Below, piece by piece: positions 1 to 6,442 of a DNA stretch of 9,314 nucleotides. Each line of letters opens with the position of its first letter. Within the stretch, counting starts at the first letter, position 1. The notes below the pieces were generated by a model. The model worked only from the letters and a program-made list of their open reading frames with translations. It was not told the origin of the DNA and did not search any database. Source of the stretch: Nitrososphaerota archaeon (GTDB lineage Archaea > Thermoproteota > Nitrososphaeria > Nitrososphaerales > UBA183); the NCBI GenBank assembly GCA_029784825.1, contig JAFMAU010000068.1, forward strand, positions 1 through 9,314, given 5' to 3'. The position numbers and the translations under genes are program-made.

Positions 1-1210
1 TCTGGGAGCCGAGAAAGCCCAGCTGCCGGCCGTGAATCTGCGAAGCGACGAGCTTGTCCAGCGTGGCGACGGAGAACCCTCTCGCCTTTGCGACCATGGG
101 AACCTGGGCATAAGCCGCGGCAGGCGAGATGTCGGGGTCCAGCCCGGCCTCCGGGACCCTCTCGCAGAATATCCCCCAGTTGCGGCTCTTGGATATCTTG
201 TCCCCTTCGTAGTTGCAGAACTGGAGCCCAACGACGTCGTAGGGGAGGTTCAGCCCGCCATGTGCGAAGAGCATCCCTGGCCAGAATATGGTGTGGAACG
301 GGATGTTGTCCTTCCCCAGAAAGTTGTAGATCTCCGCGTCTTCGTCGAGCCAGAACTTCCTCCAATACTCCGGCTTCCCGTTCGCTTCCGCCCACTCCTT
401 GGTTGCGGAGATGTAGCCGATGGGCGCGTCGAACCACACGTAGAACACCTTGTCGTCGTAGTCCTTCAGGGGGACCGGCACCCCCCACCTGAGGTCCCTT
501 GTTATCGAGCGCTTCTTGAGGCCCTCCTTCAGCCACCCCAGCGCAAGGGACGTGACCTGCTCCTTCCACTCCTTCTTCGACCCTATCCATCGCTCGAGCT
601 TCTCCTGGACCTTGCCCAGCTCCAGGAACAGCTGCTTGCTGTCTCGCCAGACCGGGACGCTGCCGTCTATATTGCACCTTGGGTTCACTAGCTGGATCGG
701 ATCGAGGAGCGTGGAGCACCGCTCGCACTGGTCCCCCCTGGCGAACTCGTATCCGCATGCAGGGCAGGTCCCCTGCACGTATCTGTCGGGAAGGAAGATG
801 TTGTCCTTTTCGCAGAACGGGAGGCGCATTTCCCCTTCGCTCACGAACCCTTTCCTGTAAATCTCGAGAAAGAACTCCTGGGTCGTCTTGTGGTGGATGG
901 GGGTGGACGTCCGGGTGAAGTTATCGTATGAGATGCAGAACCACGAGTAGATGTCCTTGTGGACCTGGTAGAGGGCGTCGGTGAGCTCCCTCGGGGTTAT
1001 CCCCAGCTCCAGGGCGGCGACTTCTGTCGGCGTCCCATTCTCGTCCGCCGCTCCCACGAACAGCGTCTCGTAGCCCCTGAGCCTGCAGTGTCTCGCGAAT
1101 ATGTCGGCCGGGAGGTGGGAGCCCACTATGTTCCCGACGTGCGGGACCGCATTCGTGTACGGGAGGGCGCATAGGACGAGCACGCGCCTCCGCTTCGTTT
1201 TCCTCTCCAC
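1..1210 (-). CDS. metG: Methionyl-tRNA synthetase, archaeal/eukaryotic type (3' end outside window)
   Basis: Cytoplasmic class I aminoacyl-tRNA synthetase that charges tRNA-Met with methionine using ATP. About 403 codons are visible and the frame runs off the left edge, so the end of the catalytic region and the anticodon-binding domain are missing. The N-terminus reads RVLVLCALPYTNAVPHVGN, with the HIGH-type signature as HVGN at residues 24-27. A zinc-binding insertion with CPACG and CERC pairs follows, then the VFYVWFDAPIGY and KDNIPFHTIFWPG blocks, and the KMSKS loop as KISKS at residues 338-342. HVGN and KISKS are tolerated family variants. I chose the GTG at 1210 because it lies just before the conserved block and about 30 nt below a TATA box, and no ATG lies closer. 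It follows ahcY on the same strand after a 40-bp gap; a link through methionine metabolism is inference. Confidence 0.95.
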   Translation of the reverse strand, partial: MERKTKRRRVLVLCALPYTNAVPHVGNIVGSHLPADIFARHCRLRGYETLFVGAADENGTPTEVAALELGITPRELTDALYQVHKDIYSWFCISYDNFTRTSTPIHHKTTQEFFLEIYRKGFVSEGEMRLPFCEKDNIFLPDRYVQGTCPACGYEFARGDQCERCSTLLDPIQLVNPRCNIDGSVPVWRDSKQLFLELGKVQEKLERWIGSKKEWKEQVTSLALGWLKEGLKKRSITRDLRWGVPVPLKDYDDKVFYVWFDAPIGYISATKEWAEANGKPEYWRKFWLDEDAEIYNFLGKDNIPFHTIFWPGMLFAHGGLNLPYDVVGLQFCNYEGDKISKSRNWGIFCERVPEAGLDPDISPAAAYAQVPMVAKARGFSVATLDKLVASQIHGRQLGFLGSQ

Positions 1211-1237
1211 GGCTGGTCTCGATCCAGCCCCTTTCAG

Positions 1238-1243
1238 TATAAA
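1238..1243 (-). promoter_or_regulatory. TATA box of metG
   Basis: On the minus strand the gap after the ahcY stop reads GGTTTATACTG, a good match to an archaeal box A (TTTATA). Its centre is about 30 nt from the metG GTG, which predicts a leader of only a few bases or none. This suggests metG can be transcribed separately although it is co-oriented with ahcY. Confidence 0.55.
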
Positions 1244-1250
1244 CCTTGGC

Positions 1251-2483
1251 TCAGATTTCCCAGCTTTTGGCGTACTCCCTCTGTTCCCTGGTCTGGGCGC
1301 CGATAGAGATGCCCATGGACTTCAGGGCCGCCCTGGCTACCTCGTCCTCCAGCTCAGGAGGGACGCCGTACACCCGCTTCTGCATCTTGTCGTGCTCGCC
1401 ACGGATGCGGATCGCGGCCATCATCTGGTTGGCGAACGACATCTGCATCACCTCCGGAGGGTGTCCTTCGGCTGCCACGAGGTTCGCGATCCTCCCCTTC
1501 CCGACCAGGTACACCTTCTTCCCTGACGGAAGGGTGACCTCGTCCACGTTCGGCCTGACCTCCTTCACCCCCTTCGCCTTCGACATCATCGTCTTCACGT
1601 CGATCTCGACGTCGAAGTGCCCGGCGTTGGAGAGTATCGCGCCCTCCTTCATCTTCTCGACCGCGGAGTAGGGGATCACGTGCTTCTGGCCCGTGGTCGT
1701 GACGAAGAGCTGTCCCTCGCGGGCGGCCGCGTCGATGTCCGAGACGTCGAACCCGTCCAGGTGGGCTTCCAGCGCCTTCACCGGGTCTACTTCCACCACG
1801 GTGACCCTGGCCCCCATCCCCCGGGCCCTCATCGCCACCCCCTTCCCAACCCATCCATAGCCGACCACCACGGCCCTGACGCCGGCGAGCAGCAGGGCGG
1901 TCGCCCTCATGATGCCGTCCAGGGTGCTCTGCCCCGTCCCGTACCTGTTGTCGAACATGAACTTGGTCTTCGCGTCGTTCACCGCGATGACCGGGTAGGC
2001 AAGCTTCCCCTCGGCCTCCATGGCCTTCAGCCTCATGACTCCGGTCGTCGTCTCCTCAGACCCCCCGACGATCCCCCTGGCCTTCGCCATGTGCGCCGCG
2101 ACGTGCAGGTCCGCCCCGTCGTCAATGAGCTGCTCTGGCCGAGCCCCCAACACCTGCTCGATGCACCAGTTGTAGTCCTTCGGCGACTGGCCCCTCCATG
2201 CCCATACGTCGGTCCGGGTCGAGAGGTACGCCGCTATGTCGTCCTGCGTGGAAAGCGGGTTGGCTCCTGCGAGCTTGACATCGGCGCCCGCGCTCAGCAG
2301 GGCGTCTATCAGGACAGAGGTCTCCTTCGTGACATGCAGGCAGACCCCGACCTTGATCCCCTCGAGGGGCCTGGACTTCCCATACTTCTCTGCCAGATTG
2401 GTGAGCGCCCCCATGTGGGCCTTCGCCCACAGGAAGTTCCTCTCTCCGTCCCGGCTCAGCTTCGCATCCGCTACCCTCGTCAT
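1251..2483 (-). CDS. ahcY: S-adenosyl-L-homocysteine hydrolase
   Basis: NAD-dependent cytoplasmic enzyme that splits S-adenosylhomocysteine, the product of SAM-dependent methyl transfer, into homocysteine and adenosine. The 410-residue length is typical of archaeal members. Visible signatures: HVTKET at 50-55 in the substrate domain, NPLSTQDD at 75-82, SEETTTG at 142-148, NDAKTK at 169-174 with the catalytic-region Asp and Lys, the Rossmann NAD loop GYGWVGKG at 208-215, SNAGHFDVEID at 285-295, and AEGHP at 338-342. The protein ends in SWEI and lacks the C-terminal Lys/Tyr tail of bacterial and eukaryotic enzymes, as expected for the archaeal form. The ATG overlaps the upstream phosphorylase stop as ATGA and is preceded by the SD-like GGGGAG about 5 nt away. 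In some methanogens a homolog prefers S-inosylhomocysteine; that cannot be excluded from sequence. Confidence 0.96.
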   Translation of the reverse strand: MTRVADAKLSRDGERNFLWAKAHMGALTNLAEKYGKSRPLEGIKVGVCLHVTKETSVLIDALLSAGADVKLAGANPLSTQDDIAAYLSTRTDVWAWRGQSPKDYNWCIEQVLGARPEQLIDDGADLHVAAHMAKARGIVGGSEETTTGVMRLKAMEAEGKLAYPVIAVNDAKTKFMFDNRYGTGQSTLDGIMRATALLLAGVRAVVVGYGWVGKGVAMRARGMGARVTVVEVDPVKALEAHLDGFDVSDIDAAAREGQLFVTTTGQKHVIPYSAVEKMKEGAILSNAGHFDVEIDVKTMMSKAKGVKEVRPNVDEVTLPSGKKVYLVGKGRIANLVAAEGHPPEVMQMSFANQMMAAIRIRGEHDKMQKRVYGVPPELEDEVARAALKSMGISIGAQTREQREYAKSWEI

Positions 2484-3217
2484 CTCTTCTCTCCCCGCAG
2501 CCCTGCGACGGTGTCCTCTATCAACTGTCTGACTGTCCTCCCCGACATCTTCATCACCTTAAGGACCTCTCCATGGCTCACCTTCGCCTGCATCCCTGCC
2601 GCCCAGTTGGTCGCTATCACGACCGACGCGTATCCGATGCCCTTCTCGTTCGCCAGGACCACTTCGGGGACCCCGGTCATCCCTACCACGTCCCCGCCGA
2701 GTATCTTGTACATCTTGATCTCAGCCGCCGTCTCGAACCTCGGTCCCTCCGCGCACACGTAGACGAGGTGCTGGTGGAGGTCCAGGCCCATCTTCTTCGC
2801 GGCCACGCTCAGCTCCAGGTTGATGTGCCTGCTGTATGGATAGGTCATGTCCGTGTGCACGACCTTGTCCTCGAAGAAGGTCGTCTGTCTCCGCTTCGTG
2901 AAGTCGAGGAACTGCTCGATAAGGCCGACCGCCCCCACCCGGAACCCCTGGTTCATCGACCCTACGGCGCTGGTGGCGACGACCTCCTTGACCCCGAGCT
3001 GCTCGAAGGCAGCGATGTTCGCCTTGTAGTTGATGCCGTGGGGAGGAGACTTGTGCGCGGCCCCGTGCCTCGCTATGATGACGTATCCTTCCTCAGGGTG
3101 AGGATAGACCACCGCCGTGCCGTAGCGGGTCCTGACCGTCTTGGGTCCGCTCAGCTCGAAGTGCTCAGTGACGCCGGTGCCGGTGATCACCCCGACGGGG
3201 GGTCTGTCCCTAGTCAT
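2480..3217 (-). CDS. MTAP/PNP-family purine nucleoside phosphorylase, 6-oxopurine (Asn) type
   Basis: Trimeric-class (MTAP/PNP) nucleoside phosphorylase that cleaves a purine nucleoside with phosphate to give free base and ribose-1-phosphate. With the ATG at 3217 it has 245 residues, close to family size. Motifs: phosphate loop TGTG near residue 12, ARHG at 49-52, SAVGSM, and EGPRFE at 157-162. The base-reading residues are unusual for an MTAP: GMTGVPE starts at 179 and ATNW has Asn at 204. MTAPs have NMT and TDYD here, whereas human-type PNPs have GMS and an Asn that reads 6-oxopurines. I therefore infer an inosine/guanosine or methylthioinosine phosphorylase rather than MTAP. The start at 3217 overlaps the APT stop by 8 nt and leaves the usual short N-terminus; an in-frame ATG at 3241 would add eight residues. 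It overlaps ahcY by 4 nt. Confidence 0.88.
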   Translation of the reverse strand: MTRDRPPVGVITGTGVTEHFELSGPKTVRTRYGTAVVYPHPEEGYVIIARHGAAHKSPPHGINYKANIAAFEQLGVKEVVATSAVGSMNQGFRVGAVGLIEQFLDFTKRRQTTFFEDKVVHTDMTYPYSRHINLELSVAAKKMGLDLHQHLVYVCAEGPRFETAAEIKMYKILGGDVVGMTGVPEVVLANEKGIGYASVVIATNWAAGMQAKVSHGEVLKVMKMSGRTVRQLIEDTVAGLRGEKR

Positions 3218-3740
3218 ACTTCGCAAGGGAATAGACGTCATAGCCTGCCAGCTTGCGCCTTCCGTTGAGGGGCTTCAGCTCAGTGACGAACGCGAAGCCC
3301 ACGACCTTGCCGCCGAGCCTCTCCACGAGGGTGGCCGCCGCCTTCGAGGTCCCGCCCGTCGCCAGGAGGTCGTCCACCACCAGCACCCTGTCTCCCTTTG
3401 AGATCGAGTCAGAGTGCATCTCCAGCCCCTGCCTCCCATATTCCAGCTCGTAGTTCACGCTGAGCTTATTCGCCGGGAGCTTCCCCACCTTCCTGGCCGG
3501 CACGAACCCCACGCCGAGCCTGTCTGCGAGGGGCGCCCCTACTATGAACCCGCGGGCCTCTATGCCCACCACCTTGTCGAGCTTCGCGCCCTTCCACTTC
3601 CTCTCCAGCGCGTCGGCGACCCTCCTGTTCAGCTTCCCGTTCCTCCAGAGGGTTGTGAGGTCCTTGAATGGGATCCCCTTCTTCGGGTAGTCGGGTATGG
3701 TCCTGATCGCCTTCCTGACGTCGGCTTCGAGGCCCCCCAC
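3210..3740 (-). CDS. apt: Adenine phosphoribosyltransferase
   Basis: Salvage enzyme that joins adenine to PRPP, giving AMP and pyrophosphate, in the cytoplasm. From the GTG at 3740 it has 176 residues, the normal APT length. Motifs in order: IPDYPKKGIPFKD near the N-terminus, GIEARGF at 59-65, RKVGKLP at 83-89, the hood motif YELEYG at 97-102, and the PRPP-binding loop VDDLLATGGT at 122-131. This is the canonical bacterial/eukaryotic APT pattern. The GTG overlaps the upstream MTAP stop by one base (TAGTG), which favours translational coupling; an in-frame GTG at 3779 would add 13 poorly conserved residues and a 40-nt overlap. Placed between two nucleoside phosphorylases, it plainly recaptures the adenine released by MTAP. 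Confidence 0.94.
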   Translation of the reverse strand: MGGLEADVRKAIRTIPDYPKKGIPFKDLTTLWRNGKLNRRVADALERKWKGAKLDKVVGIEARGFIVGAPLADRLGVGFVPARKVGKLPANKLSVNYELEYGRQGLEMHSDSISKGDRVLVVDDLLATGGTSKAAATLVERLGGKVVGFAFVTELKPLNGRRKLAGYDVYSLAKYD

Positions 3741-4546
3741 TACGCGGTCAGCCTCGCATGTTCCAGCGCCGACCCGCACCCGCAGGTGCGCTCCGCCGGG
3801 AGCCGCTTGACGATCTGCTCGATCAGCTTCCTCAGGTTCTCCAGGTTCCTGTTGAACACCCTGATGACCTCCTCATGCGAGACGGCCTTCACAGTGGGGT
3901 CCCCCTCCAGCCCAGCATCGTAGTCTGTGACCAGCGAGATGTTGAGGAAGCACATCTCCTGCTCTCTGGCGAGGACGACCTCCGGGTACTGGGTCATGTT
4001 GATCACATCCCATCTCTGCCTCGAGAAGAACCTGCTCTCGGCTTTGGTGGAGAACCTCGGTCCCTGGATCACCACCACGGTCCCCGCTTCGTGGAACTTC
4101 AGCCCAAGCACCTGTGCTGCCTCCACCGCCGTCCTCCTCATCTGGGGGCAGTACGGCGAGGCGGTGCTGACATGGGTGGTGAGGGGCCCGTCGTAGAACG
4201 TGTCCTTCCTCCCTGTGGTGAAATTCACGAACTGGTCGCAGAAGACGAGGTCCCCTGGACCTACCTCGCTCTTCAGGCTCCCCACCGCGTTGGGGGCGAT
4301 TATCCGGCCCACCCCGAGTTTCTTGAATGCGAACAGGTTGGCCCTGTATGGCACCATGTGGGGCGGGAACTCGTGATGGACCCCATGCCGCGGCAGGAAT
4401 GCCACCCTCTTCCCTTCTATCTCAGAGAGCGTGACCTTCGCGCTGGGCTTGCCATAGGGGGTCGCCACCGACACCCCGCGCGACCCTTTCGCAAACTTGT
4501 AGAACCCAGAGCCGCCAAAGACGCCGAACTCCGCCCTCGGCTTCAC
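3740..4546 (-). CDS. mtnP: S-methyl-5'-thioadenosine phosphorylase (Asp type)
   Basis: Phosphorolyses methylthioadenosine, the by-product of polyamine synthesis and other SAM reactions, into adenine and methylthioribose-1-phosphate; archaeal homologs often also accept adenosine. The 268-residue protein shows the phosphate loop GGSG at 11-14, PRHG at 52-55, NAVGSL, TFYDG at 116-120, QGPRFSTKAE at 161-170, NMTQYPE at 183-189 and TDYD at 207-210. The NMT and TDYD blocks are the 6-aminopurine signature of true MTAPs. The C-terminus carries a CXC pair (Cys255, Cys257) like that known from Sulfolobus MTAPII, where it contributes to redox stability. The GTG start at 4546 lies about 27 nt below a TATA-like box, so the transcript is probably leaderless. 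It is the first gene of the recycling operon and its stop overlaps the apt start. Confidence 0.94.
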   Translation of the reverse strand: MKPRAEFGVFGGSGFYKFAKGSRGVSVATPYGKPSAKVTLSEIEGKRVAFLPRHGVHHEFPPHMVPYRANLFAFKKLGVGRIIAPNAVGSLKSEVGPGDLVFCDQFVNFTTGRKDTFYDGPLTTHVSTASPYCPQMRRTAVEAAQVLGLKFHEAGTVVVIQGPRFSTKAESRFFSRQRWDVINMTQYPEVVLAREQEMCFLNISLVTDYDAGLEGDPTVKAVSHEEVIRVFNRNLENLRKLIEQIVKRLPAERTCGCGSALEHARLTA

Positions 4547-4568
4547 AGCCCGCCTCCCGGCGTTTCCG

Positions 4569-4576
4569 ATTTAATC
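4569..4576 (-). promoter_or_regulatory. TATA-like box of the MTAP-APT-PNP-ahcY operon
   Basis: The minus strand reads AAAGATTAAATCGG. The element GATTAAAT is centred 26.5 nt before the MTAP GTG, matching the spacing expected for a leaderless archaeal transcript. It lies in the 99-bp divergent gap shared with the aIF2-beta gene. This is a sequence-based call only. Confidence 0.5.
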
Positions 4577-4615
4577 TTTTGACTTCGTGCGAACCTTCCC
4601 GCCACGCCAGAAGAC

Positions 4616-4623
4616 TTGAAATA
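4616..4623 (+). promoter_or_regulatory. TATA-like box of the aIF2-beta gene
   Basis: TTGAAATA is centred 26.5 nt before the aIF2-beta ATG, the same spacing as for the MTAP and rio1 genes. It is a weaker match to box A than the others. An in-frame TTG lies inside this element, so extending the coding region up to it is unlikely. Confidence 0.4.
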
Positions 4624-4645
4624 CCGAGAACGGCGGATTCGTCCG

Positions 4646-5062
4646 ATGCCCCATTCATACGAGGAGCTTCTCTCCAGGGCCAGGTCAGGGCTGGACAAGG
4701 ACGCGAAGAAGTCCGGAGCCCTCAGGCTGGAGCTACCGGAACCAGACGTAATCTGGGTCGGAAACAAGACCATCTTCCGAAACTACGCAGAGTTCCCCAA
4801 ACTCCTCAGGCGCGACTCGGCCCGGGTCCTGATGTACCTTGCCAAGGAGCTCGCCACCGCCGCCTCTCTCGACGGCGAAAGGGCGATCTTCATCGGCCGC
4901 AAAGACAAGGACTCTTTCGCACAGCTGCTCCAGAGATACCTCAAGGAGGGCGTGGTCTGCCCGGTCTGCGGGAGCCCTGACACGCATCTCGAGAAGGACA
5001 AGCGCATGTGGTTCATGGTGTGCGAGGCCTGCGGGGCAAGGTCAGTGGCCAAGGTGGCATGA
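4646..5062 (+). CDS. Translation initiation factor aIF2 subunit beta
   Basis: Small subunit of the archaeal aIF2 heterotrimer that delivers initiator Met-tRNA to the 30S ribosome. The 138-residue product has the full domain order: a short N-terminal helix that contacts the gamma subunit (SYEELLSRA), the alpha-beta core beginning PEPDVIWVGNKT at 31, the stretch FRNYAEFPKLLRRD, the basic YLAKELATAASLDG block, and a C-terminal zinc ribbon with Cys105/Cys108 (CPVCGSPDT) and Cys126/Cys129 (CEACG). The ATG at 4646 is chosen because the family begins near this point and a TATA-like element lies about 27 nt upstream. It overlaps the following DUF424 gene by ATGA, so the two are probably co-transcribed and translationally coupled. 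Confidence 0.96.
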   Translation: MPHSYEELLSRARSGLDKDAKKSGALRLELPEPDVIWVGNKTIFRNYAEFPKLLRRDSARVLMYLAKELATAASLDGERAIFIGRKDKDSFAQLLQRYLKEGVVCPVCGSPDTHLEKDKRMWFMVCEACGARSVAKVA

Positions 5063-5376
5063 CCCCCGACGGCAGGGGGTTCTCGGTGAGGACTGCCGAG
5101 TTCAAGGGGACCATCCTCGTGAACATGTGCGACGAGGAGCTGGTGGGGAAGACGGTGGAGGAGGGGACCCTGAAGGTGCATCTCTCGAAGGAATTCTATT
5201 CTGGGGAGGTCGTGGACAAGGGTGAGGCTCTCAGGCTCATCCGCACCTGCTCGGTCATCAACCTCGCAGGGACGAGATCGGTGTCGCTCGCCGTGGAGAA
5301 CAAGGTGGGGGCACCGGAGGCGGTGCGGGAAATAGACGAGATTCCTTTCCTCATGATCTACAAATTCGCGGGCTAG
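5059..5376 (+). CDS. DUF424 family conserved archaeal protein
   Basis: A 105-residue protein that I recognise as DUF424 (COG2412), an archaeal family without an established function. Family landmarks are [14 protein letters not shown] around residues 23-36, [14 protein letters not shown] at 45-58 and [14 protein letters not shown] at 67-80. There is no signal peptide or membrane segment, so it is probably cytoplasmic. The ATG at 5059 overlaps the aIF2-beta stop as ATGA; a longer in-frame start at 5008 would lie deep inside that gene and add non-conserved residues. The tight coupling to a translation initiation factor suggests a role around translation, but that is inference from position only. 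Its stop codon shares CTAG with the stop of convergent dnaJ. Confidence 0.85.
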   Translation: MTPDGRGFSVRTAEFKGTILVNMCDEELVGKTVEEGTLKVHLSKEFYSGEVVDKGEALRLIRTCSVINLAGTRSVSLAVENKVGAPEAVREIDEIPFLMIYKFAG

Positions 5377-6431
5377 TCCCCGAACTTCTTCAGCATCTCT
5401 TTCTGGGCGCCCGTCAGGTGCCTGGGCACCTCCACGTTCACGATGACGTACTGGCTCCCCTTCCCCCTTCCTCCGACCTTGGGGAGGCCCCTGTCCTTTA
5501 TGGTGAACCTCTCCCCCGGCTGCGTGCCGCTCGGGATCTGAAGCACCGCGTCGCCGTAGAGGGTGGGGACCTTGACCTCGGTCCCGAGCATCGCCTGGAT
5601 CGCATTGATCTTCGTCGTGAAGTAGACGTCGCTGTTCTCTCTCACAAAGGTCCTGTGCGGCCTCACGTTCACGACGATGTAGAGGTCGCCCGGCGGGGTC
5701 CCTGACTCTCCCGCGTCCCCCTCCCCCCTGAGCCGGAGCGTATGGCCGTCTTCCAGCCCGCCGGGCACCACGAGGCTGATCCTCCGTCTCCGCTCCACGA
5801 CCCCTCTCCCCTTGCAGTCGGCGCAGGGCGAATCGATGGTGAATCCCCTCCCCCGGCACCTGTCGCACGCCGTGACCCTGACAAGCCTCGCGAACCCCGC
5901 AGACTGCACCTTCTGGACCTGTCCGGTCCCTCCGCAGGTCCCGCAGGCCCTGGGAGAGGTGCCGGCCTTGGCCCCGCTCCCGCCGCAGGTGGAGCACATC
6001 TCGGTCCTCGGGATCTCGATCTCCCTGGTCGACTCTGACACAAGGTCCTCGAGGTTAAGCTGGAGGTGGTACGTGAGGTCCTCTCCCCTGGCCGGCCTGC
6101 CGCCCCCTCCGAAGAACTGCGAGAAGATGTCGTCGAACCCGAACCCCGCCCCCCGGAAGAACTCGCCGAAGTTGACTCCCCGGAAGATGTCTTCTTGGCT
6201 GTAACGCTGGTAGACCCCCTCTCTGCCGAACGAGTCGTACTGCCTCCGCTTCTCGTCGTCCGAGAGCACCGCGTAGGCCTCCGAGATCTCCTTGAACCGC
6301 TCTTCCGCCTCAGGGGACTTGTTCCTGTCCGGGTGGAACTGGAGCGCCAGCTTCCTGTAGGCGTCCTTGATCTGGTCCTTGGCGGCTCCCTTCGGCACGC
6401 CGAGTACTTCGTAGTAGTCTTTGGCAGCCAA
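5373..6431 (-). CDS. dnaJ: Chaperone DnaJ (type I/A Hsp40)
   Basis: Co-chaperone that binds unfolded clients and stimulates the DnaK ATPase. The 352 residues carry a J domain (1-68) with HPD at 33-35, a short Gly/Phe-rich linker (about 84-113, including [18 protein letters not shown]), and a zinc-finger domain with four CXXCXGXG repeats starting at Cys146, Cys163, Cys189 and Cys203. Two C-terminal substrate-binding beta domains follow. The tail stops at [14 protein letters not shown], shorter than the roughly 376-residue E. coli protein. The start must be a TTG at 6431: it sits directly before the conserved DYYEVLGV, no ATG or GTG is available, and AGGG lies 9 nt upstream. It follows dnaK after 11 nt. 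The downstream end overlaps the stop of the convergent DUF424 gene with no room for a terminator. Confidence 0.95.
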   Translation of the reverse strand: MAAKDYYEVLGVPKGAAKDQIKDAYRKLALQFHPDRNKSPEAEERFKEISEAYAVLSDDEKRRQYDSFGREGVYQRYSQEDIFRGVNFGEFFRGAGFGFDDIFSQFFGGGGRPARGEDLTYHLQLNLEDLVSESTREIEIPRTEMCSTCGGSGAKAGTSPRACGTCGGTGQVQKVQSAGFARLVRVTACDRCRGRGFTIDSPCADCKGRGVVERRRRISLVVPGGLEDGHTLRLRGEGDAGESGTPPGDLYIVVNVRPHRTFVRENSDVYFTTKINAIQAMLGTEVKVPTLYGDAVLQIPSGTQPGERFTIKDRGLPKVGGRGKGSQYVIVNVEVPRHLTGAQKEMLKKFGD

Positions 6432-6442
6432 CCTGAGCGTCC

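Noticed and set aside
185..199. KISKS instead of KMSKS in methionyl-tRNA synthetase as a possible defect
   Set aside because: The middle position of this loop varies in the family, and all other motifs are intact, so it is not notable.
32..691. Plus-strand open frame opposite metG
   Set aside because: The minus strand carries conserved methionyl-tRNA synthetase motifs throughout; the plus-strand reading has no motif.
1617..2762. Long plus-strand open frame (381 codons) opposite ahcY and the Asn-type phosphorylase
   Set aside because: Its translation is rich in Arg, Pro, His and Gly with no recognisable domain. It spans two well-supported genes on the other strand and is a by-product of GC-rich codon positions.
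4783..5997. Minus-strand open frame (404 codons) spanning part of dnaJ, DUF424 and aIF2-beta
   Set aside because: It crosses three confidently identified genes and its translation is mostly Arg/Gly/Glu-rich shadow sequence.
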